Positions 19,963-30,034 are shown, numbered from the stretch's first letter. The stretch: 64,000 nucleotides of DNA from Thalassospira xianhensis MCCC 1A02616 (GCF_003326475.1 NZ_JPWA01000002.1:226673-290672), one strand, 5' to 3'. Numbers and translations: made by a program. Notes: a model not told the origin generated them from the sequence alone.

Positions 19963-20535
19963 CTAGGCGATTTCCCGGGCCTTTCGGGCGACCGCATCCA
20001 GAAACGATTTTGCCATTTCCGGGTCGTTGACAACGCGGGCCAATGTCATGGCACCAACCATCATCGACAGAATAGCAATTGATTTCTCTTCCCGCTCTGC
20101 TGCGCTGGTTGCGGAAATCATTCGGCCAAGAACTTCAAGATGAGCCTTCACGCCTGCTTCAAATGAAGCTTTGACGTCAGGACTTTGTCGGGCGGCATCT
20201 GCACCGAGTGCGACGATCGGACAGCCGTCCATTTTTTCTGCCTGATGACCTTCGCTGAGATAAAATTCGATCGCGGCATCAAGCGGGTCGTCCGGGTTTT
20301 CCTCGGCAGCTTCGGTCCATCGTTCTGTCGACCCCTCCAGAGCACGTTGTGAAGCCTGTGCAACAAGGTCTTCCTTTGAGGTGAACTGCTTATAGAAAGC
20401 GCCTTGGGTTAGGCCGGCACTTTTCATCAGATCCTTAAGGCCAATCCCGTCAAACCCGTGTTCCCTGAACAGGCGACTGGCGACGTCGATCACGTTTTGA
20501 CGGTTTAGGGCAGCTTGTTCACGACTGACACGCAT
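19963..20535 (-). CDS. TetR/AcrR-family transcriptional regulator
   Basis: I chose the ATG at 20535 (190 residues, start MRVSREQAAL) over a TTG at 20562, which would overlap the likely operator. The N-terminal HTH reads NVIDVASRLFREHGFDGIGLKDLMKSAGLTQGAFYKQF across two segments, a textbook TetR DNA-binding domain; the C-terminal helical ligand domain is divergent. It is divergent from the RND efflux operon. Two 20-bp sites lie between them and two related sites lie at 16.7 kb, so it probably represses itself, the efflux pump and the SDR/thioesterase genes. Confidence 0.85.
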   Translation of the reverse strand: MRVSREQAALNRQNVIDVASRLFREHGFDGIGLKDLMKSAGLTQGAFYKQFTSKEDLVAQASQRALEGSTERWTEAAEENPDDPLDAAIEFYLSEGHQAEKMDGCPIVALGADAARQSPDVKASFEAGVKAHLEVLGRMISATSAAEREEKSIAILSMMVGAMTLARVVNDPEMAKSFLDAVARKAREIA

Positions 20536-20552
20536 TGTTTGATACCTGTGGT

Positions 20553-20572
20553 TAGATTTCAACTAACATCTA
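20553..20572. promoter_or_regulatory. Operator-like site next to the tetR start
   Basis: TAGATTTCAACTAACATCTA has the same 20-bp frame (TAGATT at one end, ATCTA at the other) as the sites at 16741, 16770 and 20650. It lies 18 bp upstream of the TetR start, a normal place for autoregulation. GTTAG/CTAAC also forms a small inner palindrome here. Confidence 0.5.
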
Positions 20573-20649
20573 TATATGTTTTCACGTCTCGGTGCAAGAG
20601 ACCGAAGAGCGCCTCTGTTTTCATGCGAGTTCGAACTGGTGCGCATAAA

Positions 20650-20669
20650 TAGATTGCGATCAACATCTA
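20650..20669. promoter_or_regulatory. Operator-like site upstream of RND efflux operon
   Basis: TAGATTGCGATCAACATCTA lies 65 bp upstream of the efflux adaptor start. Its first 13 bases, plus the five before it, are identical to the 16736-16753 stretch upstream of the SDR gene. Confidence 0.5.
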
Positions 20670-20733
20670 AATGAATTAATGATGTCGCATGTAATCTAAA
20701 TTAACGATCAGTTTTCCAGTGAAAGGCTTTGTC

Positions 20734-21852
20734 ATGAGGCGCAAACGGTTATTTCTTTTTGGTGCGGTTGCCTTGGCAACTGTCGGGGTGATCGGGGTTG
20801 CTTTTCTCTCGCAACCCTCGCCTGGCGAAGCGTCGGCGGCGACAGATCCTCGCGAAGTGCCGCTTTTGGTAAAAGTCGCCAGGGCGACAGTTGTCAAAGG
20901 GGCTGAGCGTTCTTTCACGGGCACCGTTGCTGCGCGGATTCAAAGCAATCTGGGATTCCGCGTGCCGGGCAAGATTGTCGAACGTTTTGTCGATGTCGGA
21001 CAGCAGGTCGAAGCGGGGCAGCCTTTGATGCGACTTGACGAGACGGATTTGCAGCTTGCCCTGACGGCAAAACGCAATGCTGTGGCTGCCGCGCGCGCAT
21101 CTTTCGTTCAGGCGCAGGCCGATGAGGCAAGATATGCCGCGCTGGTCAAGGACGGGCTGGCGGCCAGTCGGCAACGTTATGAACAGGTCAAGGCGATCCG
21201 CGATACGGCACAAGCTCAATTGGCTGCTGCGCAAGCGGATGCGGAAGTTGCGGAAAACGCTGCTGCCTATTCCACATTACTCGCCGATGCCGACGGAACT
21301 GTGGTTGCGACACTTGGTGAACCGGGGCAGGTCATCGCTGCAGGGCAAACCGTCATTCAGCTTGCCCATGCCGGGCCGCGCGAGGCGGTTATTGCCCTTC
21401 CTGAAACGATCCGCCCTGAAATCGGATCAGTAGCTGTCGCCAGTATTTATGGAAAGAAGGAAGCTCAAGGTAATGCACGTCTGCGACAGATTTCCGATGC
21501 CGCCGATCCGCTGACCCGGACCTATGAGGCCCGTTATGTGCTGGAAGGCAACGCGGCCTTGGCACCGCTCGGCGCAACAGTGACGGTATCTATTGCCAGT
21601 CAGGATCAGCAAGCAGGTGTCGTTATCCCAATTGGCGCGGTTCTGGACGATGGACGTCGAACGGGTGTCTGGAAGATCACGCAGGATTCCGCCTCTGTGC
21701 AGTTTGTACCGGTACAGATCAGGAAGCTTGGCGAAGAAACCGCAATTGTCATCGGAATCAATGAAGGGCAGGAGATTGTTGCCCTTGGCGCGCATCTGCT
21801 TGCGGACGGTACTGCAATCCGAACGACTCTTCAGGCAGAGGCAGCGAACTGA
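20734..21852 (+). CDS. RND efflux periplasmic adaptor (MFP)
   Basis: The ATG at 20734 is chosen because GAAAGG lies about 7 bp upstream; a GTG at 20719 is in frame but overlaps that RBS. The 372-residue protein has an N-terminal membrane anchor or signal (LFLFGAVALATVGVIGVAFL), a barrel-sandwich domain (GFRVPGKIVERFVDVGQQVEAGQPL), a long Ala-rich coiled-coil hairpin, and beta-barrel and membrane-proximal domains. It links the RND pump to an outer-membrane factor; no OMF gene is in this operon. It abuts the pump gene through a TGATG overlap. Confidence 0.88.
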   Translation: MRRKRLFLFGAVALATVGVIGVAFLSQPSPGEASAATDPREVPLLVKVARATVVKGAERSFTGTVAARIQSNLGFRVPGKIVERFVDVGQQVEAGQPLMRLDETDLQLALTAKRNAVAAARASFVQAQADEARYAALVKDGLAASRQRYEQVKAIRDTAQAQLAAAQADAEVAENAAAYSTLLADADGTVVATLGEPGQVIAAGQTVIQLAHAGPREAVIALPETIRPEIGSVAVASIYGKKEAQGNARLRQISDAADPLTRTYEARYVLEGNAALAPLGATVTVSIASQDQQAGVVIPIGAVLDDGRRTGVWKITQDSASVQFVPVQIRKLGEETAIVIGINEGQEIVALGAHLLADGTAIRTTLQAEAAN

Positions 21853-24800
21853 TGCGTTTCAATCTTTCCGCGCTCGCCGTTCGCGAGAGAGCTGTCACAT
21901 TATTCTTCATCCTCCTGCTTGCCGCAGCCGGAATTTACGCCTTTGTAAATCTCGGCCGGGCGGAAGATCCATCCTTTACCATCAAGACGCTGACGGTCAC
22001 AGCCGCATGGCCCGGAGCAACCGCGCGCGAGATGCAGGACCTTGTCGCAGAGCCGATGGAAAAGCGGGTTCAGGAATTGGCATGGTATGATCGTGTCGAG
22101 ACAATAACCCGGCCCGGATATGCCTTTCTTACCGTTACATTGAAAGACAGCACTCCACCATCCGAAGTGGATGAGGAGTTCTATCAGGCACGCAAGAAAC
22201 TGGGGGATGAAGCTCGCAATCTTCCGGCCGGCGTTGTCGGTCCATTCGTTAATGACGAATATTCGGACGTAAGTTTTGCCCTGTATGCCTTGCAGGCTCA
22301 GGGTATGCCGATGCGCGATCTGGTCCGGCAGGCCGAAACGATCCGTCAGGACCTTTTGCATGTTCCCGGCGTCAAGAAGATCAATATTCTTGGCGAACGG
22401 GCGGAACAGATTTTCGTTGAATTCTCCTATGCGAAGCTGGCGACACTCGGCATATCGATGCAGGAGATCGCGGGTGCTTTGCAACGCCAGAACACCGTCA
22501 CGCCAGCCGGTTCAATCGATACACGCGGGCCACAGGTCTTCCTTCGGTTTGATGGTGCCTATAACAGCATCCAGACCATCGCCGATACGCCGATTGTTGC
22601 TGGTGGCCGCACGCTGAAGCTTTCGGATGTCGCAGAAGTTCGTCGTGGGTATGAAGACCCGCCGACCTACATTATTCGTCATGACGGCGAACCGGCACTT
22701 CTTTTGTCAGTTGTGATGCAGCAGGGCTGGAACGGACTTGAACTGGGTGAAGCACTGGAAGACCGGTCTGCTGCCATCGCCAATACCTTGCCGCTTGGTA
22801 TCAGTTTCGAGAAGGTCAGTGATCAGGCTGTGAATATCAACGCTGCCGTGGGCGAATTCATGATGAAATTCGCTATGGCGCTTGGGGTTGTTTTGCTGGT
22901 GAGCCTGATCAGTCTGGGCTGGCGGGTCGGCATCGTTGTTGCCGCTGCCGTGCCATTGACCCTTGCCGTTGTTTTTCTGATCATGCTCGAAACCGGCAGG
23001 TTTTTCGATCGCATCACACTTGGGGCGCTTATTCTGGCGCTTGGTTTGCTTGTCGATGATGCCATTATTGCCATTGAGGTCATGGTGGTCAAAATGGAAG
23101 AGGGCATGGACCGCATCAAGGCGGCCGCCTATGCCTGGAGCCATACTGCAGCTCCGATGCTTTCTGGTACATTGGTGACGATTATTGGTTTGATGCCGGT
23201 CGGTTTTGCCAAGTCCAGTGCGGGTGAATATGCCGGCAATATCTTCTGGATTGTCGGTTTCGCACTCATTGTTTCCTGGCTCGTAGCTGTGATTTTCACA
23301 CCCTATCTTGGCGTCAAGATGCTGCCGGCGATCAAACCGGTCGAGGGCGGGCATCATGCGATCTATGACACACCGAGCTATCGGCGCCTTCGCGGGCTGA
23401 TCCGTTATGCCGTGCGTCACAAGTTCCTGACATGTGCTGCTGTTGTTTTTGCTTTTCTTCTTTCTGGCGCTGGAATGGGGCTTATAAAGCAGCAATTCTT
23501 CCCGACGTCGGATCGCCCCGAAGTGCTGGTTGAGGTGCGCCTGCCCGAAGGAACGAGTATCGAAACCACAACGGCAGCGGTCGAGAAGATTGAAAACTGG
23601 CTGCAACGACAGCCCGAGGCAAAGATCGTTACCAGTTATATTGGGCAGGGTGCGCCGCGCTTCTTCTTTGCCATGGCGCCCGAACTTCCTGATCCGTCCT
23701 TTGCCAAGATCGTCGTCCTGACACCGGATGCAGAAGGGCGGGAGGCACTGAAACAACGACTTCGGAAGGCTGTATCCGACGGGCTTGCACAGGAAGCCTA
23801 TGTTCGTGTTACGCAACTTGTATTCGGTCCCTATACCCCGTTCCCCGTCGAGTTTCGCATCACCGGGCCTGAGCCGGAAAAGCTTTACGAGATTTCCGAA
23901 AAGGCGCTGGAGATCATGCGCAAGATTCCCGATGTCCGACAGGCAAATCGCGACTGGGGCAACCGTGCGCCGGTCCTGCGCTTCACACCGGATCAGGATC
24001 GTCTCAATCTTATTGGCCTGTCACCGACTGAGGCGGCACAGCAGATGCAGTTCCTGCTGACAGGGATTCCGGTGACGCAGGTTCGCGAAAACATTCGCAA
24101 TGTGCCTGTCGTGGCACGCAGTGCCGGGGAAACGCGTCTTGATCCTGCCCGGCTTGCAGATTTCTCGCTGATGAGCCGGGATGGTCAGCAAATTCCGCTT
24201 GATCAGATCGGAAGAACCGAAATACAGCTCGAAGAACCGATCCTGAAACGGCGTGATCGAACACCGGTGATCACGGTCCGCTCGGACATCAACGAGGCAA
24301 CCCAGCCGCCAGAGGTGTCAAAGCAGATCATGGAGGCATTTCAGCCGCTGATCGCGTCTCTTCCGGTCGGATATCGCATTGAAATGGGCGGGAGCATCGA
24401 GGAATCAGTCAAGGCGAACAATGCGCTGGCAAAAATCTTCCCGGCAATGATTGCTGCTACCCTGATCGTTATCATCCTGCAGGTCCGGAGCCTGTCGACA
24501 ATGACCATGGTCATGTTGACTGCCCCATTGGGGCTTGTCGGGGTTGTTCCGACATTGATCGCCTTCAATCAACCCTTTGGCTTCAACGCCATTTTGGGGT
24601 TGATCGGGCTGGCCGGGATTTTGATGCGTAACACCCTGATCCTGACAGAGCAGATCAAGGATAACCGCGCTGCGGGGCTTGATGATTATCATGCTGTTGT
24701 CGAGGCAACCGTCCAGCGCGCGCGACCGGTCATCCTGACGGCTCTTGCGGCTGTTCTGGCCTTTGTTCCTCTTACCCATTCGGTGTTCTGGGGCTCTATG

Positions 24801-24965
24801 GCTTACACGCTGATTGGGGGGACTGCGGCCGGGACTGTTCTCATCCTGCTCTTCCTGCCTGCGCTTTATGCTGTTTGGTTCAGGATCCAACCGACACCTG
24901 AAATGGGACATGCGCCTGCAAACATTTTCCGCCATGAAGATCGCCGGGACAATGCCGCAGAATAA
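21852..24965 (+). CDS. RND-family multidrug efflux pump
   Basis: This 1037-residue protein has the normal HAE1-type length, with 12 TM helices and two large periplasmic loops. The TM4 proton-relay acidic pair is visible in LGLLVDDAIIAIEVMV, and the C-terminal repeat carries GLIGLAGILMRNTLIL. It exports lipophilic compounds by proton antiport together with the adaptor. The N-terminus (RFNLSALAVRERAVTLFFIL) is typical of the group with MFP partners lacking lipidation. The substrate is unknown; the TetR operator context suggests induction by a compound handled by the SDR, thioesterase and MFS genes. Confidence 0.9.
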   Translation: MRFNLSALAVRERAVTLFFILLLAAAGIYAFVNLGRAEDPSFTIKTLTVTAAWPGATAREMQDLVAEPMEKRVQELAWYDRVETITRPGYAFLTVTLKDSTPPSEVDEEFYQARKKLGDEARNLPAGVVGPFVNDEYSDVSFALYALQAQGMPMRDLVRQAETIRQDLLHVPGVKKINILGERAEQIFVEFSYAKLATLGISMQEIAGALQRQNTVTPAGSIDTRGPQVFLRFDGAYNSIQTIADTPIVAGGRTLKLSDVAEVRRGYEDPPTYIIRHDGEPALLLSVVMQQGWNGLELGEALEDRSAAIANTLPLGISFEKVSDQAVNINAAVGEFMMKFAMALGVVLLVSLISLGWRVGIVVAAAVPLTLAVVFLIMLETGRFFDRITLGALILALGLLVDDAIIAIEVMVVKMEEGMDRIKAAAYAWSHTAAPMLSGTLVTIIGLMPVGFAKSSAGEYAGNIFWIVGFALIVSWLVAVIFTPYLGVKMLPAIKPVEGGHHAIYDTPSYRRLRGLIRYAVRHKFLTCAAVVFAFLLSGAGMGLIKQQFFPTSDRPEVLVEVRLPEGTSIETTTAAVEKIENWLQRQPEAKIVTSYIGQGAPRFFFAMAPELPDPSFAKIVVLTPDAEGREALKQRLRKAVSDGLAQEAYVRVTQLVFGPYTPFPVEFRITGPEPEKLYEISEKALEIMRKIPDVRQANRDWGNRAPVLRFTPDQDRLNLIGLSPTEAAQQMQFLLTGIPVTQVRENIRNVPVVARSAGETRLDPARLADFSLMSRDGQQIPLDQIGRTEIQLEEPILKRRDRTPVITVRSDINEATQPPEVSKQIMEAFQPLIASLPVGYRIEMGGSIEESVKANNALAKIFPAMIAATLIVIILQVRSLSTMTMVMLTAPLGLVGVVPTLIAFNQPFGFNAILGLIGLAGILMRNTLILTEQIKDNRAAGLDDYHAVVEATVQRARPVILTALAAVLAFVPLTHSVFWGSMAYTLIGGTAAGTVLILLFLPALYAVWFRIQPTPEMGHAPANIFRHEDRRDNAAE

Positions 24966-24978
24966 GGGGAATTCGTCG

Positions 24979-25419
24979 GTGACAAATCCGATACCGGAAA
25001 AGGACGACATGCCGTTATCCGGACGTTTCTGCTTTGTTTTGCAGCGTGTCAGCCGTGTGATTTCAAGGCGCCTTAACAGTGTCTTGCAGTCGACCGGAAT
25101 AACCGGTTCGCAATTGATGATTTTGGATGCCATCGGCTTGGATGGCGATCTTCGCCAGAAAGATCTGGCAGAGTTCCTTGCAAAGGACCACGCAACGATT
25201 ACGGCCAATCTTGCACCGTTAGTGCGACGTGGATTGGTTGTTCGGGATGAAGATCGTCATGATCGTCGTGCCCAAAGGCTTTCACTTACCCCGGCTGGGA
25301 CGTTTCTTCTGGGGCAGGCACGCGAACTTATGGAAGGATTTGAGGCGGACCTGGGCAGCCGGATTTCCGGTGAAAATGCGCTGGGTGAACTTTGCAACGC
25401 CTTGGACAATCTGTCGTAG
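24979..25419 (+). CDS. MarR-family transcriptional regulator
   Basis: I chose the GTG at 24979 (146 residues) because AAGGGGA ends 8 bp upstream; an ATG at 24952 would overlap the pump gene. The winged-helix core reads TGSQLMILDAIG, LRQKDLAEFLAKDHATITANL and the wing DEDRHDRRAQRLSLTPAG. MarR proteins sense small phenolic or lipophilic ligands and often control adjacent efflux pumps, which fits its position 13 bp after the RND gene. Confidence 0.85.
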   Translation: MTNPIPEKDDMPLSGRFCFVLQRVSRVISRRLNSVLQSTGITGSQLMILDAIGLDGDLRQKDLAEFLAKDHATITANLAPLVRRGLVVRDEDRHDRRAQRLSLTPAGTFLLGQARELMEGFEADLGSRISGENALGELCNALDNLS

Positions 25420-25495
25420 CATTTGTGCCCGGTTACAGTAGAGATCCAATTCTGCAAAAGCCCGGGCCTAAGTCGGACAAAAAGGAGAACCTGGA

Positions 25496-25669
25496 ATGTT
25501 TCGGCGGTTATGGAAAAGATGTCGGAGCTGGTTGGGGAAAATTCAATGGGTTGACGATCCTGAGGGTGAGTATCTGCTTAAATTGGAGCAGCGAGTAGAC
25601 CGTCTCGAAAGGGATGTTGCCCATCTGAAACAACCAGGTTCGGGCTTAAAACTTCAGCCAGAGAAATAA
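25496..25669 (+). CDS. Small basic/coiled-coil protein, 57 aa
   Basis: The ATG is preceded by AAGGAG at a good distance. The translation begins MFRRLWKRCRSWLGKI, then has a heptad-like helix (LLKLEQRVDRLERDVAHLK) and a short polar tail. I recognise no family. A good RBS and the regular amphipathic helix argue that it is real. It is probably read through from the MarR gene 76 bp upstream. Confidence 0.5.
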   Translation: MFRRLWKRCRSWLGKIQWVDDPEGEYLLKLEQRVDRLERDVAHLKQPGSGLKLQPEK

Positions 25670-26068
25670 TGATCGGAAAACTGTCAAGCAAACTTGGCAA
25701 ACTTGGCAAGCTTGCCGAGTGTGCCGGATTCTTTTTAAGTTCCGAAAAGTGGTTGCGAGAGAAATGTCAGCTTCTTTGTCAATCCTGCAGGTTTTTGTCA
25801 TCTTTTGAGACAATCCGCGTCAACATTTATGGCACCAAGATTTTTCGATGAAATTCCCTAATGGGCTGATTTATCATAATAAATCGGTCCTATGACGTTT
25901 TGCCTGTGCAGCAATCACAGCCGTTCTGAAGGCACCGCCGTGCGCTGTCATCGGGATTTTACGCATTTTTTATGCCGAACACCGGCCAGAACATTTTTCT
26001 GCCATCGTATTTTTACGGCTCTCCCTCCTAGCCTGTAGCAGTTGATCCGAACACTACAGGAGTATCCC
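25670..26068. other. Leader/promoter region of the kdp operon
   Basis: About 400 bp precede the kdp genes. A perfect 7-bp-arm hairpin GATTTAT-CATA-ATAAATC lies at 25868-25885. Several T-rich tracts (CATTTTTTATG near 25963, CATTTTTCTG and CGTATTTTTAC near 26000) lie upstream of the first small ORF. T-rich blocks are typical of KdpE-binding sites, but I cannot define the site. A 60-codon frame starting at 25669 looks spurious. Confidence 0.4.
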
Positions 26069-26152
26069 ATGTTCGATCTGATCTATGTCGTTTTGGCATT
26101 GGGTGCCTTTGCCATGTGCGGGCTTGCGGTACGCGGCTGCGCCCGGATCTAG
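26069..26152 (+). CDS. 27-aa hydrophobic peptide upstream of kdpF
   Basis: ATG at 26069 follows a purine-rich RBS (CAGGAG, 26058-26063). The peptide is MFDLIYVVLALGAFAMCGLA then VRGCARI: one TM helix followed by a V-R-G-C-x-R-(I/L) tail. Similar unannotated peptides ending in VRGC-x-R-L precede kdp genes in other bacteria, as far as I remember. KdpF follows after 8 bp with GGAGG between them, so the two are probably translated together. Function is unknown; a second small Kdp-complex subunit is a reasonable guess. Confidence 0.65.
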   Translation: MFDLIYVVLALGAFAMCGLAVRGCARI

Positions 26153-26160
26153 GAGGTTCC

Positions 26161-26247
26161 ATGATCAGTTATATTCTTGGCGGCGCGGTATCGGCCGCGC
26201 TGATTGTCTATCTGTTTTACGCCCTGATCCGGGCTGAAAAATTCTAG
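26161..26247 (+). CDS. kdpF: KdpF, small subunit of K+-transporting ATPase
   Basis: The 28-residue single-TM peptide begins [20 protein letters not shown] and ends ALIRAEKF, matching the KdpF pattern (ILGG near the start, YALLRPE-x-F at the end). It stabilises the KdpABC complex in the inner membrane. It lies 8 bp after the 27-aa peptide and 13 bp before kdpA. Confidence 0.88.
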   Translation: MISYILGGAVSAALIVYLFYALIRAEKF

Positions 26248-26260
26248 GACGGAGTTCCCG

Positions 26261-27970
26261 ATGACAACCGATCTCGGCCAGTTCGCGCTTTATTGCGCGA
26301 TCCTGCTGGCGTGCGCCCCGTTGCTGGGAGGGTATATGTACCGGGTTTACAGCGGGCAGCGGGTTTTGCTGTCCCCCGTTTTCAAGCCGGTTGAGAAAGT
26401 CATTTATCGCATTTGCGGTATCGATGCGCAGGCATCGCAACATTGGTCGCGATATGCCGTGACCCTTCTGGCCTTTAACGCGGCTGGATGGGTTTTGCTG
26501 TTTGCCATTCTGCGTTTGCAGCATCTTTTGCCGTGGAATCCGGCCGGGCTGGCGCCGATGTCGTCCGATCTGGCGTTCAATACGGCGGTCAGTTTCGTCA
26601 CAAATACCAACTGGCAGGCCTATGGCGGTGAAACCTCACTGTCCTATTTCAGTCAGATGGTCGGACTGACCATGCAGAACTTTGTCAGTGCATCAACGGG
26701 CATGGCGGTTGCCGTTGCGGTGATCCGCGGGTTTGCGGGACGCAAGGTTCGTGATCTCGGCAACTTCCATGTCGATATGACGCGCGGGGTTCTTTACATT
26801 CTGCTGCCGCTTTCGATTATCGCAGCAATTTTCCTGATGTCGCAGGGCGTTCCGCAGAACCTGAATTCCTATGTCGATGCAACCACGCTTGAGGGCACAA
26901 AGCAGGTTCTGGCTCAGGGGCCGGCCGCATCGCAGATCGCGATCAAACAGCTTGGCACCAATGGTGGCGGCTTCTTTAACGTCAATTCGTCGCATCCTTA
27001 CGAAAACCCCACAGCGCTGAGCAATCTGCTTCAGATGGTTTATATCCTGCTGATCCCGGCGGCGTTTTGTTTCCTGTTTGGCAAGATGGTTAATGACAAG
27101 CGCCAGGGCATTGCGATTTTCGCGGTGATGGCTGTGCTGTTTGTCGGTGGATTTGCCGCGACCTATAGTGCGGAAAAGGCAGGCAATGCGTTGCTGACAA
27201 ATTCCAGCAAGATTATTGCCGATCCGGGCAATATGGAAGGCAAGGAAACCCGTTTCGGTATCCTGAATTCCACTCTGTGGGCGACAGCGACAACTGCTGC
27301 GTCGAACGGATCGGTCAATGCCATGCATGACAGTCTGACACCGCTTGGCGGCATGGTAACGATGCTGAACATGCAGCTTGGTGAAATCGTCTATGGCGGT
27401 GTCGGTGCCGGTTTCTACGGCATGCTGCTGTTTGTTGTTCTGACGGTTTTCATTGCCGGACTTATGGTCGGGCGGACGCCGGAATATCTGGGCAAGAAGA
27501 TCGAAGCCCGCGAGATCAAGCTGGCTGTTCTGGCCATCCTGACCATGCCGATCGGCATTCTGGTATTCGGGGCCCTGTCGGCGACCGTTCCGGTCGCTAT
27601 GACGGCAGTACAGGATGCCGGTCCGCACGGGCTTTCGGAAATCCTTTATGCCTATAGCTCGGCGACGGGCAATAACGGCTCGGCCTTTGCCGGGTTCGGG
27701 GCCGGAATGCCGTTCCATACTACCTTGCAGGGCATTGCGATGCTGCTGGGGCGTTATGGCTTCATCATTCCGATCCTGGCGATTGCCGGGTCGCTCGGGA
27801 CGAAGAATGTCGTTCCCGTTTCGGGCGGCACATTCCCGACCCATGGTCCGCTTTTCGTTACCCTTCTGATTGCCGTCATTCTGATTGTCGGCGGCCTCAC
27901 TTTCTTCCCGGCACTGGCACTCGGCCCGATTGCGGAGCATTTCGCAATGCTGGCCGGAATTGCCTACTGA
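26261..27970 (+). CDS. kdpA: KdpA, K+-binding and translocating subunit
   Basis: The 569-residue polytopic protein is near the E. coli length (557). The four selectivity-filter regions are visible: [47 protein letters not shown] and [14 protein letters not shown]. It forms the K+-selective channel-like part of the KdpFABC P-type ATPase. An RBS (GGAG) precedes the ATG at 26261, and kdpB follows after 17 bp. Confidence 0.97.
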   Translation: MTTDLGQFALYCAILLACAPLLGGYMYRVYSGQRVLLSPVFKPVEKVIYRICGIDAQASQHWSRYAVTLLAFNAAGWVLLFAILRLQHLLPWNPAGLAPMSSDLAFNTAVSFVTNTNWQAYGGETSLSYFSQMVGLTMQNFVSASTGMAVAVAVIRGFAGRKVRDLGNFHVDMTRGVLYILLPLSIIAAIFLMSQGVPQNLNSYVDATTLEGTKQVLAQGPAASQIAIKQLGTNGGGFFNVNSSHPYENPTALSNLLQMVYILLIPAAFCFLFGKMVNDKRQGIAIFAVMAVLFVGGFAATYSAEKAGNALLTNSSKIIADPGNMEGKETRFGILNSTLWATATTAASNGSVNAMHDSLTPLGGMVTMLNMQLGEIVYGGVGAGFYGMLLFVVLTVFIAGLMVGRTPEYLGKKIEAREIKLAVLAILTMPIGILVFGALSATVPVAMTAVQDAGPHGLSEILYAYSSATGNNGSAFAGFGAGMPFHTTLQGIAMLLGRYGFIIPILAIAGSLGTKNVVPVSGGTFPTHGPLFVTLLIAVILIVGGLTFFPALALGPIAEHFAMLAGIAY

Positions 27971-27987
27971 CCGGAGGAGTACAGAAA

Positions 27988-30021
27988 ATGAAGAAAACAG
28001 AAAATTCCCGTCTGCTGGACGGGGCGCTTGTCCGGACTGCCAGTATCGAGGCGTTTCGCAAGCTTGATCCGCGGATCATGATCCGCAATCCGGTGATGTT
28101 CATGGTTGAGGCCGGTGCGGTGATGGCAACCGTCATCAGTATCCATACCGGCATGACGGGCGGCCCGGACCTGTCTGCCCTGATCCAGATTACCGTCTGG
28201 CTTTGGTTTACCGTCCTGTTTGCCAATTTTGCCGAGGCGGTCGCCGAAGGTCGTGGCAAGGCACGGGCCGATAGCCTGCGGTCAACCAATAAGGAAACCC
28301 AGGCAAAAAAGCTTCGCAACGGGGAAAAGACCGCTGTTGAAATGGTCGCAAGCAGCCGTCTTTCGCCTGGTGACTTTGTACTGGTCGAGGCGGGCGATGT
28401 CATCCCTGTCGATGGCGAGATTGTAGAGGGGATTGCCTCGGTCGATGAATCTGCAATTACCGGTGAATCTGCCCCGGTTATCCGCGAAAGTGGAGGGGAC
28501 CGGTCTGCGGTAACCGGCGGGACGCGGATTGTGTCGGACTGGCTTAAAGTCCGTGTCACCGCCAAACCGGGCGAAAGCTTTCTTGACCGTATGATCGCCA
28601 TGGTCGAAGGCGCGCAGCGTCAGAAAACCCCAAACGAAATCGCGCTTAATATCCTGCTGGTCGGCATGTCGATCATCTTTCTGATCGTCGTCGTCACGCT
28701 TGAGCCGTTCGCGCTGTTCTCGGGGACGTCGATCCCGATGGCGTTTCTGATTGCGTTGCTGGTGACCTTGATCCCGACAACAATCGGCGGTTTGCTGTCT
28801 GCCATCGGGATTGCCGGTATGGACCGTCTGGTCAAAGCCAATGTCATCGCCAAGTCCGGGCGTGCGGTTGAGGCATCGGGCGATGTCGATACGCTGCTGC
28901 TTGATAAAACCGGAACCATTACCTTTGGCAACCGTATGGCCGACGAGTTTGTGCCACTCAAAGGTGTCACAGATCGCGAAGTCGCGGAAGCCGCGGCAAT
29001 CGCATCGCTTGCCGATGACACACCAGAGGGCAAATCGATTGTCGAACTGGCAGGCAAGCTGTTTGATTTCCGGGGTGATAAATCGAAACTGTCCAAGGCG
29101 ATTGCCTTTAGTGCCGAAACCCGTATGTCCGGTGCGGATATCGGTGAGGATGAATATCGTAAAGGTGCCGGGGATGCGATGCGGGCATATGCCGAAGCGG
29201 GCCCGCAGGTTGCCGAACTTGGCCGGATCGTTGATGGCATCGCCAAATCAGGTGGTACGCCGCTTGTGGTCGCGAAAAACCACAAGATCATGGGTGTCAT
29301 TCATCTGAAAGACATCATCAAGCCGGGCATTCGCGAACGGTTTGCTGAACTGCGTGCCATGGGCATCCGGACCGTCATGATTACGGGGGACAACCCGTTA
29401 ACGGCCGCCGCAATCGCTGCCGAGGCCGGGGTGGATGATTTTCTGGCCGAGGCAACGCCGGAAAAGAAACTGGAACTGATCCGTCAGGAACAGGAAGGCG
29501 GGCGTCTGGTGGCGATGTGCGGTGACGGATCGAACGATGCGCCGGCCTTAGCACAGGCAGATGTCGGGGTTGCGATGAATGATGGCACCCAGGCTGCACG
29601 CGAGGCAGGCAACCTTGTCGACCTTGATAGCGATCCGACCAAGCTGATCGAGATCGTCCAGGTCGGCAAACAGTTGCTGATCAGCAGGGGCGCGTTGACA
29701 ACATTTTCGATTGCCAACGACGTTGCCAAATATTTCGCGATCCTGCCCGCGCTTTTCATTGCGGCCTATCCGCAGCTTGGTGCGCTGAACATCATGGGGC
29801 TTGCCAGCCCGCAAAGCGCGATCCTTTCGGCGGTGATCTTTAATGCCCTGATCATTATCGCCCTGATCCCGCTGGCTCTGCGCGGGGTACGGTTTACGCC
29901 GGGCAGTGCGGCGGCGCTGCTGCGTCGAAATCTTCTGATCTATGGCCTTGGTGGCCTGATCGTTCCCTTTGTCGGCATCAAGGTCATTGACCTTCTGATC
30001 AATGCCGTCGGTCTGGTTTAA
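27988..30021 (+). CDS. kdpB: KdpB, P-type ATPase catalytic subunit
   Basis: The 677-residue protein contains the actuator motif AITGESAPV, the phosphorylation motif [30 protein letters not shown] and the hinge motif [20 protein letters not shown]. All catalytic residues of a P1A ATPase are present. It hydrolyses ATP to drive K+ uptake through KdpA. A GGAGGAG RBS precedes the ATG. Confidence 0.97.
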   Translation: MKKTENSRLLDGALVRTASIEAFRKLDPRIMIRNPVMFMVEAGAVMATVISIHTGMTGGPDLSALIQITVWLWFTVLFANFAEAVAEGRGKARADSLRSTNKETQAKKLRNGEKTAVEMVASSRLSPGDFVLVEAGDVIPVDGEIVEGIASVDESAITGESAPVIRESGGDRSAVTGGTRIVSDWLKVRVTAKPGESFLDRMIAMVEGAQRQKTPNEIALNILLVGMSIIFLIVVVTLEPFALFSGTSIPMAFLIALLVTLIPTTIGGLLSAIGIAGMDRLVKANVIAKSGRAVEASGDVDTLLLDKTGTITFGNRMADEFVPLKGVTDREVAEAAAIASLADDTPEGKSIVELAGKLFDFRGDKSKLSKAIAFSAETRMSGADIGEDEYRKGAGDAMRAYAEAGPQVAELGRIVDGIAKSGGTPLVVAKNHKIMGVIHLKDIIKPGIRERFAELRAMGIRTVMITGDNPLTAAAIAAEAGVDDFLAEATPEKKLELIRQEQEGGRLVAMCGDGSNDAPALAQADVGVAMNDGTQAAREAGNLVDLDSDPTKLIEIVQVGKQLLISRGALTTFSIANDVAKYFAILPALFIAAYPQLGALNIMGLASPQSAILSAVIFNALIIIALIPLALRGVRFTPGSAAALLRRNLLIYGLGGLIVPFVGIKVIDLLINAVGLV

Positions 30022-30034
30022 CGGAGAATTTGTC

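Noticed and set aside
22707..23816. Long minus-strand frame opposite the RND pump gene
   Set aside because: The plus-strand frame is a complete, well-conserved RND pump; the antisense product is low in recognisable motifs.
25669..25851. 60-codon frame after the small coiled-coil gene
   Set aside because: Start overlaps the previous stop but there is no RBS, and the translation (Cys/Phe-rich, AT-rich 3' part) has no recognisable features.
26693..27940. 415-codon minus-strand frame opposite kdpA
   Set aside because: Antisense shadow of a well-conserved kdpA; product is rich in Arg/Gln/His/Asn with no family.
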